Source: Salsipaludibacter sp963812245
Lineage (GTDB): Bacteria; Actinomycetota; Nitriliruptoria; Nitriliruptorales; Nitriliruptoraceae
Length of the DNA stretch: 64,000 bases
Reading direction: 5' to 3'
Assembly (NCBI GenBank): GCA_963812245.1
Contig: CAWEUK010000002.1
Span: 744,001-808,000 of the forward strand
Within the stretch, counting starts at the first letter, position 1, and each line of letters opens with the position of its first letter. This document shows, piece by piece, positions 28,377-36,683 of this stretch. The notes beneath the pieces were generated by a model. The model was not told the origin of the DNA, made no database searches, and saw only the letters and a list, made by a program, of their open reading frames with translations. A program made the position numbers and the translations under genes.

Positions 28377-29414
28377 ATGTCTGACTTTGGTTTCTACGAG
28401 GAGGACGGCGCGATCAGCCTGGCCATGGGCCAGGGTGGCTCGCCGTTCATCGCCTACCGCCCCCGACTGACCGAGGAGGTCGTCGACGAGGGCACGCGTT
28501 CTCGCTTCACGATCGAGCCGCTCGAGCCGGGCTTCGGCTACACGCTGGGCAACTCCCTGCGCCGCACGCTGCTGAGCTCGATCCCCGGTGCCGCCGTGAC
28601 CCGGCTGCGCTTCACCTCCGCCGAGGCTGCCGGTCCCGAGGGTGGCTCGGTCCTGCACGAGTACGCCGCGATCGAGGGTGTGAAGGAGGATGTCATCGAC
28701 ATCATCCTCAACATCAAGGACCTGGTGGTGCGCTCCGACTCCGACGAGCCCGTCGAGATCTTCCTGGGTGGTGACGGACCGGGTGTGCTGACGGCCGAGA
28801 ACATCTTCGCGCCCAGCCAGGTCGAGGTCGTCAACGAGGACCTCCACATCGCCACGCTCAACCCCCAGGGCCACCTGGAGATGTACCTCACCGTCGAGCG
28901 CGGTCGCGGCTACACCACGGCCGACGAGAACAAGCGTGACAACGACCCGATCGGTGTCATCCCGGTCGACTCGATCTTCTCGCCCATCCGTCGCGTGGCC
29001 TACAAGGTCGAGGCGACCCGCGTCGAGCAGATCACCAACTACGACCGCCTGGTCGTCAACGTCGAGACCGACGGGTCCGTGACCCCGGCCCAGGCCCTGT
29101 CGTCGGCAGGTGAGACGCTCACCTCGCTGTTCGACCAGTTCCGTGCCTTCGAGGAGGGTGGCCCCGGCGGCATCGTCGTCTCGCCCGAGGAACTGCTCGA
29201 GTCGCCCTTCGACGAGATCGACTCGACCCCGATCGAGGACCTCGACCTGTCCGTGCGTTCCTACAACTGCCTCAAGCGCGAGGGCATCGCCACCGTCGGC
29301 GAGCTTCGCATCCTCACCGAGGACCAGTTGCTCGAGATCCGCAACTTCGGTGCCAAGAGTGTCGAGGAGGTCGTCGAGAAGCTCGACGAGCTCAACGTCG
29401 CCCTGGCCGAATAG
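28377..29414 (+). CDS. rpoA: DNA-directed RNA polymerase subunit alpha
   Basis: The alpha subunit dimerises to start polymerase assembly and contacts activators and UP elements. It has 345 residues from ATG at 28377; an ATG at 28362 would add five. The N-terminal domain shows FTIEPLEPGFGYTLGNSLRRTLLSSIPGAAVT. The C-terminal domain shows IEDLDLSVRSYNCLKREGIATVGEL and RNFGAKSVEEV. The N-terminus is extended by about 20 acidic residues (MSDFGFYEEDGA), a less usual feature. Confidence 0.97.
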   Translation: MSDFGFYEEDGAISLAMGQGGSPFIAYRPRLTEEVVDEGTRSRFTIEPLEPGFGYTLGNSLRRTLLSSIPGAAVTRLRFTSAEAAGPEGGSVLHEYAAIEGVKEDVIDIILNIKDLVVRSDSDEPVEIFLGGDGPGVLTAENIFAPSQVEVVNEDLHIATLNPQGHLEMYLTVERGRGYTTADENKRDNDPIGVIPVDSIFSPIRRVAYKVEATRVEQITNYDRLVVNVETDGSVTPAQALSSAGETLTSLFDQFRAFEEGGPGGIVVSPEELLESPFDEIDSTPIEDLDLSVRSYNCLKREGIATVGELRILTEDQLLEIRNFGAKSVEEVVEKLDELNVALAE

Positions 29415-29492
29415 CACCCCAGATTTCCGCAGTGACCGCGATTGCCCCGTCCACACGGGGCCGCTGAACCGCCCGACACACAAGGAAGACCG

Positions 29493-29963
29493 ATGCCGAC
29501 TCCCAAGCGCGGGACCCGACTTGCAGGCGGCCCTGCACAGCAGAAGGCACTGCTGCGCAACCAGGCCAGCGACCTGTTCCGCCATGGGCGCATCCGCACG
29601 ACGCAGGCGCGTGCCAAGATGCTTCGCCCGTACGCCGAAAAGCTCATCACCAAGGCACGCACCGGCGACCTGCACAAGCGACGCCAGGTGCTCGCCGAGC
29701 TGCATGACCGTGACGTCGTGGCGCACCTGTTCGAAGAGGTCGCACCGCGCTTCGTCGACCGCGACGGTGGCTACACGCGCATCATCAAGCTGGGACCCCG
29801 TCCCGGCGACAATGCGCCGATGGCACTGATCGAACTGGTCGACCAGGGCGACGACTCCGGCGACCAGGCCATCGAGCAGTCCAAGGCCAAGCGCTCTCGT
29901 GGGCTGTTCGGCCGACGCCGCAAGAACGTCGCGGCGGTCGGATCCGACACTCACGACGCCTGA
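29493..29963 (+). CDS. rplQ: 50S ribosomal protein L17
   Basis: L17 lies near the tunnel exit. It has 156 residues: a standard body with QQKALLRNQASDLFRHGRIRTTQARAKMLRPYAEKLIT and GGYTRIIKLGPRPGDNAPMALIELV. A basic and polar tail of about 30 residues follows (KRSRGLFGRRRKNVAA). The start is ATG after AAGGAAG. Confidence 0.96.
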   Translation: MPTPKRGTRLAGGPAQQKALLRNQASDLFRHGRIRTTQARAKMLRPYAEKLITKARTGDLHKRRQVLAELHDRDVVAHLFEEVAPRFVDRDGGYTRIIKLGPRPGDNAPMALIELVDQGDDSGDQAIEQSKAKRSRGLFGRRRKNVAAVGSDTHDA

Positions 29964-29988
29964 GTCGCTGCGCTCCTCAGGTTGCAGC

Positions 29989-30007
29989 AAACTCGCTTCG
30001 CTCGTTT
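29989..30007. repeat. Palindromic AACGAGCGNAGCGAGTT-type element
   Basis: AAACTCGCTTCGCTCGTTT lies between rplQ and truA, flanked by TGCAGC and CTGCA that extend the stem. The same palindrome core occurs three times after glmS, suggesting a dispersed extragenic palindrome. It could also terminate the rplQ transcript. Confidence 0.55.
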
Positions 30008-30051
30008 CTGCAGCCTCGCTGGGCTGAGATGCATCAGGTCGAGGTGATGAT

Positions 30052-30954
30052 GTGAGCATTCGGCTGCGCATCGATCTGGCGTATGACGGATCTGGGTTTC
30101 ACGGATTCGCTCGCCAGCCCGATGTGCCCACCGTCCAGGGCACCCTCGAGGGTGCCCTGACGCGTGTCTGTGGGTTGATCCGGGGCAGTGCCGAGGTTGA
30201 TGGACTCCCGGTGCGTGACGAGCGCATCAACTCGACGTGTGCCGGGCGCACCGATGCCGGGGTGCATGCCCTGGCCCAGGTGGTGCATCTCGACATCGAC
30301 CCGACTTGGTCATCGGCGGCGGCAACGGTCGTCGCCCAGGCCACCGACGACCCCGATGTCGTGCGTCGTCGACTCGACGAGATCGTCGGGTCGGGGATCT
30401 CGGTGTGGTCGACCACGATCGTGGACTCGACGTTCGATGCGCGCTTCTGTGCCCGGATGCGGCACTACCGCTACGTGCTGACCGATGCGCCTGTCGTCGC
30501 GCCGCTGGGCCGCGGCCAGCGCTGGGACGTCGGGACCGCGCTGGACGACGCGGCGATGCATCGGGCTGCGCAGTCTTTGGTCGGCGAGCACGACTTCACC
30601 TCGCTGTGCCGACAGGCGCCCGGGCGTCACACCAGGCGTCGCATCGAGGAGATCGCAGTCGTGCGTCATGGGGGAGCCGACACGGGCCCAGTGCGGGCGT
30701 CCGACCCAGTGCGGGCGTCCGACCAGGTCCACGTGACCCTGCGCGGACCCGCCTTCTGCCATCAGCAGGTGCGATCCATCACGGGCTGCCTGGTCGAGAT
30801 CGGACTGGGCGAGCGACCAGAGTCATGGATGGGCGAGGTGCTGGCCGCGCGCGACCGGCGCGTCGCCGCCCGGGTCGCCCCGGCCCACGGCCTCGTGCTG
30901 GAGGCGGTCGACTACCCCGCGCCATGGGCCGACGCGCCGAGTCTGCACGCCTGA
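30052..30954 (+). CDS. truA: tRNA pseudouridine(38-40) synthase TruA
   Basis: Modifies uridines 38-40 in the anticodon arm. It has 300 residues from a GTG at 30052. The catalytic Asp lies in CAGRTDAGVHALAQ; other blocks are IDLAYDGSGFHGFARQP and ARFCARMRHYRYVL. Near residue 215 an exact 18-bp tandem duplication (30687-30722) adds a second copy of PVRASD, placed in a variable loop. The rplQ-truA order is typical. Confidence 0.94.
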   Translation: MSIRLRIDLAYDGSGFHGFARQPDVPTVQGTLEGALTRVCGLIRGSAEVDGLPVRDERINSTCAGRTDAGVHALAQVVHLDIDPTWSSAAATVVAQATDDPDVVRRRLDEIVGSGISVWSTTIVDSTFDARFCARMRHYRYVLTDAPVVAPLGRGQRWDVGTALDDAAMHRAAQSLVGEHDFTSLCRQAPGRHTRRRIEEIAVVRHGGADTGPVRASDPVRASDQVHVTLRGPAFCHQQVRSITGCLVEIGLGERPESWMGEVLAARDRRVAARVAPAHGLVLEAVDYPAPWADAPSLHA

Positions 30955-31001
30955 CCGGCGTGATCGCCGTTCGTTCGGCACCGCTTGCGTGACGTGGGGG
31001 A

Positions 31002-31154
31002 TCAGGTCGTTGGTGCGACCGGAGTACAGGAATCGTGTCCGCAGGCACAGGCGTCCTGATCGTCATGCCGTACGGCCTGGTCAGCACACTGCTCACTGCA
31101 GTAGTCCCGTCCGGCCTCGGTCGTGCACGTGCAACCCGGGTGTCCGCATGGCAT
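31002..31154 (-). CDS. Metallothionein-like Cys-rich small protein
   Basis: A 50-residue minus-strand protein starting ATG at 31154 with GAGGAG eight bases upstream. It has eight cysteines (positions 3, 8, 10, 19, 23, 36, 38, 43) and three histidines (5, 30, 40). The spacing CGHPGCTC, YCSEQCAD, CACGHDSC resembles bacterial metallothioneins of the SmtA/BmtA family, which sequester Zn or Cd. Thus a metal-buffering role is inferred. It lies downstream of, and on the same strand as, the methyltransferase gene, and converges on truA. Confidence 0.75.
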   Translation of the reverse strand: MPCGHPGCTCTTEAGRDYCSEQCADQAVRHDDQDACACGHDSCTPVAPTT

Positions 31155-31329
31155 GGCCACAACTCCTCGTCGCGTCTGGGTGGACCACCACCCTTGCGGC
31201 TCCACCGGGGCGCCGCCACGTCCGAACGGCCACGCAGTGGTTGCTGGTGCCACGAGTCCCGGGCGTGTGGTTGGCGCGACTTCGCAGCGCCTGCTGACGC
31301 CCGACGACGTCCACGTGGCGCTGCTCCCG

Positions 31330-32187
31330 TCAGGTTCGTGGGGTTGCTGCTCCCGGGACGCGGCCGGTGACGATCCGGGTCTGGTTCGGGAAGACGAGCC
31401 CGTGGTCGTCCACATGGGCCGTCAGGCTGTCCTCGAGTGCAGCGACCAGGGCGTCCCGTCCGGCGCCATCGAGTGTGGCGAGCTCGCCCGCAAGGGGAGA
31501 GCTGGCCGCCTCCTGCCGGACGAACTCGGAAATGGATGGAAACCGCTCCTCGCCGACCACGATGCGGACCACCACGTCGCCCAGTCCCGCCGACTCGGCA
31601 ACGTGCCGGCAGCGACCGCCACCCCCGAACTCGAAGGGAGATGCCATGATCATGGCGGCCGCGGACGAGACATGGGTTCGGAGTGCGGAGACCAGCCGGG
31701 CGTAGACATCATGGTGTGCCAGTCCTCGCAGCACGCTGAATGCCACGACCCCGCCCGGTGCCGTCACCCTGCCCAGCTCGACAAGCCCCGCCACGGGGTC
31801 GTCCAGGAACTGCAGGGCCTCCTCACAGATGGCGATGTCGAAGGTGTCGTCGTCGAAGGGCAGTGCCGTGAGGTCCCCCCGGTGCCAGGTGATGGCCGGG
31901 TCAGCGTCCGCGGCGGCCCGACGGGCGACCGCGAGCATGTCCGGATTGATGTCGACTCCCGCGACGTCACCCAGGGGCCCGACCCGACGCGCAGCCGTCC
32001 TCGCGACCACCCCGGTGCCACAGGCAGCGTCCAGGACATGGTCGCCGGCATCGACCCCCACGACGTCCACCAGGCGCCGCGCCAACCCCGCGAAGATCGA
32101 GGGCACCAGGTAGCGCTCGTAGGCACCGGCTGCGTCGGTGTCCACCTGCCATCCAGGCTCGGTGTCCATTGCGGCATCTGTCGTCAT
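31330..32187 (-). CDS. Class I SAM-dependent methyltransferase
   Basis: A 285-residue protein from ATG at 32187 on the minus strand. The Rossmann SAM site shows VLDAACGTGVVAR, then VAGVDINPDMLAVARR and ITWHRGDLTALPFDDDTFDIAICEEALQFL, typical of UbiE/COQ5-like small-molecule methyltransferases. The substrate is unknown. It is transcribed divergently from the LuxR-type regulator, with 135 bases between, so that regulator may control it. The metallothionein-like gene follows 175 bases downstream on the same strand. Confidence 0.88.
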   Translation of the reverse strand: MTTDAAMDTEPGWQVDTDAAGAYERYLVPSIFAGLARRLVDVVGVDAGDHVLDAACGTGVVARTAARRVGPLGDVAGVDINPDMLAVARRAAADADPAITWHRGDLTALPFDDDTFDIAICEEALQFLDDPVAGLVELGRVTAPGGVVAFSVLRGLAHHDVYARLVSALRTHVSSAAAMIMASPFEFGGGGRCRHVAESAGLGDVVVRIVVGEERFPSISEFVRQEAASSPLAGELATLDGAGRDALVAALEDSLTAHVDDHGLVFPNQTRIVTGRVPGAATPRT

Positions 32188-32322
32188 GGCAGTCCTTGCG
32201 GCCACCGCGGTCTGGTCGTATGGGGCGTCGTCGCGGCGGTCGGGTTCCACCGTGCCGTCGTGTTGGCTCCTGCGCATGGGGGAAACCACGGGTGTTGCAG
32301 CAGCGTGTGGCATGCTGGCGAC

Positions 32323-33966
32323 ATGGAACCAATGCTCGCCCCGCAACTCGTGGCTGCGGGCCGAGCGCGCCTCCTGGCGTGTGACTGGGACGGCGCCCAC
32401 GCACAGTTCGCAGCAGCGCTGGCGGTCGAGACGTCGCCTGACGCCATCACCGGGCTGGGCCACGCGAGGTACTGGCAGGGCGACTATCGAGAGGCACTCG
32501 ACCTGCTCGAGGATGGGTATCGACGGCATCGAGCTGCCGGCAACCGTCGCCGCGCGGCCCGCGTGGCCATCCAGCTCGCCCAACTGCATGCGCTCATCCA
32601 CGCGAACGGCGCCGCCATGAACGGCTGGATCGCCCACGCCGTTCGCATGCTGGAAGCCACTGAGGATGCGGGTGCGGAGCGGGGATGGGTGGAGGTGTTC
32701 CTGGCCTGCATCGCCACGGATCCTGCCCAGCGACAGTCCCACGCGACCACTGCCGTCGAGCTGGGGCGCCGGCACCGGGTGCGGGGGCTCGAGTTCACGG
32801 CGTTGGCGTACCTGGGCCAGGCCCGGATCGAGCAGGGGGACTTCGCCGAGGGGCTGGACCTGGTCGACGAGGCCGTGGTGTCGGCAAGTTCCGGGCTCGT
32901 GGCGGATCCCTGGTCCGAGGGCGAGATCTACTGCACGCTGTTCCGTGCCTGTGAACTGACGGGAGACGTGCAGCGGGCGAACGACTGGCTCGCCACGGTG
33001 GACGACTACGTCGATCGCACCGGCGAGTTGCCGATCCGCGGGATCTGTCGCATGCACTACGGCGGGCTGCTGATCACCGCTGGCGACTGGGACCAGGCGG
33101 CCGTGGAGCTGCAGGCCGCGCTGGAGTGCCTGTGGTCCCGGTATCGGGGGAGTCGCACCGAGCCGCTCCTGCTCCTGGCCGAGTTGCGTGCTCGGCAGGG
33201 CCGTTTCGAGGAGGCGCAGCGACTGCTCGAGGGCCTGGAGGACCTCGCAGGTGCAGCGCTGCCACGCGCTCGGTTGGCCATGGCGGCAGGTCTCGCCCCG
33301 GTGGCGGCGGCACTCCTCCAGCGCGACCTCGATCGCCGCGGTCGTGGACCGTTGCACGCAACGGAGATGTCGCTGCTCGTCTGTGCCGAGGTCGCCCAGG
33401 GGCACCTGGACGTCGCCCTGGGAGTGGCGGTGGCGCTCGACCAGCTGGCGTGTCGGACCGGGCAGCCGAGCATCGTCGGCAGGGCCAACCTGGCGAGGGC
33501 ACGAGTCGCCGTTGGCAGCGACGACCCGACCGCTCGGCGGTACTACGAGGACGCACTTGCTGCGTTGGCCGTGGCGCACCTGCCCTGGGAACTGGCCACG
33601 GCTCGGCTCGAGTACGCCGAACTCGTGGCCGCCTCCTCGCCGGAAGTCGCCCTGGTCGAGGCCACGACTGCGCACCGCGTGCTCCAGGAGCTGGGCGCCG
33701 GAGAGACGGATCGTGCTGCCAGCCTGGTTCGCCGCCTGGGTGGACCGGTGCCCACGCCGTCCCGAGCGTCCGGCGCGACACTCACGCCCCGCCAGTCACA
33801 GGTCCTCGGCCTGTTGGTCGAAGGGAGGTCCAATGTCGAGATCGCCGAGCGTCTCTGGATCAGCCCGCGAACGGCTGAACACCACGTGAGCAACATCCTG
33901 GCCGCGTTGGGTGTGTCGAGTCGGGCCGAGGCGATCGCCCTGGCACTTCGCCGCGACGACAGTTGA
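32323..33966 (+). CDS. LuxR-family transcriptional regulator with TPR-type sensor region
   Basis: A 547-residue protein from ATG at 32323. Most of it is helical repeats of TPR type (WDGAHAQFAAALAVETSPDAI, QGDFAEGLDLVDEAVV, QGRFEEAQRLLEGL). The C-terminal 60 residues are a GerE/LuxR helix-turn-helix: LTPRQSQVLGLLVEGRSNVEIAERLWISPRTAEHHVSNIL. It lacks the AAA/NACHT ATPase of the large MalT-like regulators, so signalling is presumably through the repeats. The likely target is the divergent methyltransferase gene or the metallothionein gene beyond it. Confidence 0.87.
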   Translation: MEPMLAPQLVAAGRARLLACDWDGAHAQFAAALAVETSPDAITGLGHARYWQGDYREALDLLEDGYRRHRAAGNRRRAARVAIQLAQLHALIHANGAAMNGWIAHAVRMLEATEDAGAERGWVEVFLACIATDPAQRQSHATTAVELGRRHRVRGLEFTALAYLGQARIEQGDFAEGLDLVDEAVVSASSGLVADPWSEGEIYCTLFRACELTGDVQRANDWLATVDDYVDRTGELPIRGICRMHYGGLLITAGDWDQAAVELQAALECLWSRYRGSRTEPLLLLAELRARQGRFEEAQRLLEGLEDLAGAALPRARLAMAAGLAPVAAALLQRDLDRRGRGPLHATEMSLLVCAEVAQGHLDVALGVAVALDQLACRTGQPSIVGRANLARARVAVGSDDPTARRYYEDALAALAVAHLPWELATARLEYAELVAASSPEVALVEATTAHRVLQELGAGETDRAASLVRRLGGPVPTPSRASGATLTPRQSQVLGLLVEGRSNVEIAERLWISPRTAEHHVSNILAALGVSSRAEAIALALRRDDS

Positions 33967-34013
33967 CCGTGGACATCGCCGGTGCGCGGTCCCGGGCAAT
34001 GTGGCCGGAGCCG

Positions 34014-34019
34014 TATCCT
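34014..34019 (+). promoter_or_regulatory. -10 element for a likely leaderless murB transcript
   Basis: TATCCT ends seven bases before the murB ATG, and no Shine-Dalgarno is seen. The spacing predicts transcription starting at or next to the start codon, a common arrangement in Actinobacteria. Confidence 0.45.
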
Positions 34020-34026
34020 CCGACCC

Positions 34027-35070
34027 ATGACCACCCTTGCCGAGATGACGACCCTGCGCGTGGGCGGACCTGCACGCCAGGTGGTCGACACCGATGCGGT
34101 CGACGACTTCCTGGCTGCCATTCGCACGGTCGACGCCGACGGCGACCCCCTGCTGGTGCTGGGCGGTGGGTCGAACGTGTTGGTGGCAGACCATGGGTTC
34201 GATGGGGTCGTGGTCCGAGACCATCGTCGCGCCATCGATGTGGACGATCGCGGCGACCATGTCCTGGTGACCGCCGCCGCCGGTGTCGTGTGGGACGACC
34301 TCGTTGCCCACACCGTGGCCAATGGCTGGGCCGGCGTGTCCCCGCTGTCGGGCATCCCGGGATCCGTCGGGGCCACGCCGGTGCAGAACGTGGGTGCGTA
34401 CGGCAGCGAGGTCGCCGACGTCCTGGTGTCGCTGACGGCGTGGGATCGCCAGGAGCAGCGACTGCGACGTCTCGTTCCCCCCGACCTTGGTTTCGGGTAC
34501 CGGACCTCGGTGCTCAAGCGCACGATGCAGGGGGTGACACCTCGCTGGGTGGTGGTCGACGTCACCCTGCGACTGCAGGCCACGGACCGGTCCGACCCCG
34601 TGCGCTATGCCCAACTCGCAGATGAACTCGACGTCGAGATCGGGGCGCGCACGGCGATCGAGGATGTCCGCGCGGCGGTGTTGTCCCTGCGTCGGGCCAA
34701 GGGGATGGTGCTCGACCCCGCCGACCACGACACCTGGTCGGCCGGGTCGTTCTTCACCAACCCACTGTTGGGGCCGGATCGAGCACACCGATTGCCAGAG
34801 GATGCGCCACGGCACCTCCAGCCCGACGGTGTCACGGTCAAGGCATCGGCCGCATGGTTGATCCAGCGCGCAGGCTTCGAGCCCGGGCATGGCCTGCCGG
34901 GTCCCGCGGCCCTGTCGTCGCGCCACACCCTGGCCATCACCAACCGCGGCGGGGCAACGGCTGGCGACCTGGTCGCGTTGGCCCGCGAGGTCAGGGACGG
35001 GGTGGACGCACGCTTCGGCATCACCCTGGTCAACGAACCAATGCTCATCGGGACGTCGCTGAGCGACTGA
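34027..35070 (+). CDS. murB: UDP-N-acetylenolpyruvoylglucosamine reductase
   Basis: FAD enzyme that makes UDP-MurNAc, the second step of peptidoglycan precursor synthesis. It has 347 residues. The FAD domain has TTLRVGGPA, LVLGGGSNVLVAD and GIPGSVGATPVQNVGAYGSEV. The C-terminal domain has GSFFTNPLL with the catalytic serine and VNEPMLIG with the catalytic glutamate. It stands outside a mur cluster, between the accessory insert and rplM. Confidence 0.95.
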   Translation: MTTLAEMTTLRVGGPARQVVDTDAVDDFLAAIRTVDADGDPLLVLGGGSNVLVADHGFDGVVVRDHRRAIDVDDRGDHVLVTAAAGVVWDDLVAHTVANGWAGVSPLSGIPGSVGATPVQNVGAYGSEVADVLVSLTAWDRQEQRLRRLVPPDLGFGYRTSVLKRTMQGVTPRWVVVDVTLRLQATDRSDPVRYAQLADELDVEIGARTAIEDVRAAVLSLRRAKGMVLDPADHDTWSAGSFFTNPLLGPDRAHRLPEDAPRHLQPDGVTVKASAAWLIQRAGFEPGHGLPGPAALSSRHTLAITNRGGATAGDLVALAREVRDGVDARFGITLVNEPMLIGTSLSD

Positions 35071-35194
35071 CCACCTGGGCCGCCGTCCCGGACGCCGTGG
35101 CCGCCCACCGAGATCCGGTGTGGCCGCAACTGGTGGGCAGATGGGCAGCCAGCACGACGGTGTCGACCTCCCGTCCGTGGGGACGGGGCTGACC
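35071..35194 (+). other. murB-rplM gap, 5' part with a short hairpin
   Basis: No gene is seen in the 398-base gap between murB and rplM. The 5' part holds a 7-bp stem with a 4-base loop (CCCGTCC-GTGG-GGACGGG, 35170-35187) that could end murB transcription. The rest of the gap is covered by the promoter and leader entries below. Confidence 0.4.
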
Positions 35195-35223
35195 TTGCCG
35201 GTCTCGGCCCCAACCGATACCTT
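35195..35223 (+). promoter_or_regulatory. Putative rplM-rpsI promoter
   Basis: TTGCCG (35195-35200) and TACCTT (35218-35223) are separated by 17 bases, giving a predicted start near 35231 and a leader of about 240 bases before rplM. Confidence 0.5.
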
Positions 35224-35232
35224 GGAGCGAGT

Positions 35233-35254
35233 CGCGGCCCACCATTGGGCCGCG
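35233..35254 (+). other. 5'-terminal hairpin in the rplM leader
   Basis: A perfect 9-bp stem (CGCGGCCCA / TGGGCCGCG) with a CCAT loop begins within a few bases of the predicted transcript start. It may protect the 5' end or be part of a leader control element. The remainder of the leader, to 35468, shows no gene. Confidence 0.5.
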
Positions 35255-35468
35255 TCGGCTTGCCGTCCCCTCACGGGGCATGCAGGTGTGGGCGACGGAA
35301 CCTTCCCAACCGCCCCGCCGACCGGCAAACCACACGTGCCCCCGGTGGGGCCGTCACCCACTGCCCAGGCAGCCGCGGTGACCGGCTGTGGCGTCACCAC
35401 CTCCACGTCCGTCCCGTCGTGGGCACGACCCAAGAACACACCCCTTCACCTCCACAAGGCTCGACGTC

Positions 35469-35903
35469 ATGCGCACCTACAGCCCCAGCGCCAAGGACAT
35501 CACGCGCGACTGGTTCGTCGTGGATGCCGAGGGCGAGACCCTCGGTCGCCTCTCGACCCGCATCGCCACCGTGCTGCGTGGCAAGCACAAGCCGACCTTC
35601 GCACCGCACCTCGACATGGGCGACTACGTGATCGTGGTCAACGCCGAGAAGATCGAACTCGCGGGTGAGAAGGCGGCCGACAAGCTCTACCACCGCCACT
35701 CCAACTTCCCCGGCGGCCTGACCTCGGTGCCCTTCGCCGACATGCTCGCCAGCCGGCCGACCGCGATCATCGAGACCGCGGTCAAGGGCATGCTGCCCAA
35801 GAACAAGCTCGGCCGCGCCATGGGCACCAAGCTCAAGGTCTACGCCGGTCCCGACCACCCCCACGTCGCGCAGCAGCCCCAGCCGTTCCCGGACCACGTC
35901 TGA
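35469..35903 (+). CDS. rplM: 50S ribosomal protein L13
   Basis: L13 is an early 50S assembly protein. It has 144 residues with MRTYSPSAKDITRDWFVVDAEG, LGRLSTRIATVLRGKHK, MGDYVIVVNAEKI and VKGMLPKNKLGRAMGTKLKVYAG. The start is ATG at 35469. It forms the usual pair with rpsI, 103 bases downstream. Confidence 0.97.
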   Translation: MRTYSPSAKDITRDWFVVDAEGETLGRLSTRIATVLRGKHKPTFAPHLDMGDYVIVVNAEKIELAGEKAADKLYHRHSNFPGGLTSVPFADMLASRPTAIIETAVKGMLPKNKLGRAMGTKLKVYAGPDHPHVAQQPQPFPDHV

Positions 35904-36006
35904 TCACCACGGCGACCGGATCTTCCGAGCGCCTGCACACCATCACCAAGACCGTGACAAAACCGCACTCGCGGGACAACCCACGGCACACCAAGGAACT
36001 GACACC

Positions 36007-36393
<387 letters not shown>

Positions 36394-36417
36394 TTCGGCC
36401 ACGGCCGACTGCCTTCG

Positions 36418-36446
36418 ACGGCGTCGCCCCTTCGGGGTGGCGCCGT
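36418..36446 (+). terminator. Terminator after rpsI
   Basis: A GC-rich stem with a TTCG tetraloop (ACGGCGTCGCCCC-TTCG-GGGT...CGCCGT) lies 25 bases after rpsI. It carries one or two mismatches. It separates rplM-rpsI from glmM. Confidence 0.6.
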
Positions 36447-36683
36447 TGTCACGTCCGGGCACGCTGCGGCATCGCGGCCGGGGACTCGGGGGCCAGTGCA
36501 GCTGCTCGTCCCACGCGCCCAAGCCTGCCGCTCGTCCTCCTGCCATCCCCATCGCAGCCACGCTGACTGGGTCGCGTGGTGGCGAGCTCGCCGGGCGAAC
36601 GGCCGGGTCCGAATGGTGGCAAAGCCCTCGCGCAACGGCCATGATCGACATGCCGGCAGTCTCGCCGGTCGTCAGGAGCAGCA

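Noticed and set aside
27468..30071. An 867-codon minus-strand frame across rpsD, rpoA and rplQ
   Set aside because: It is antisense to conserved genes and low in complexity, with no recognisable domain.
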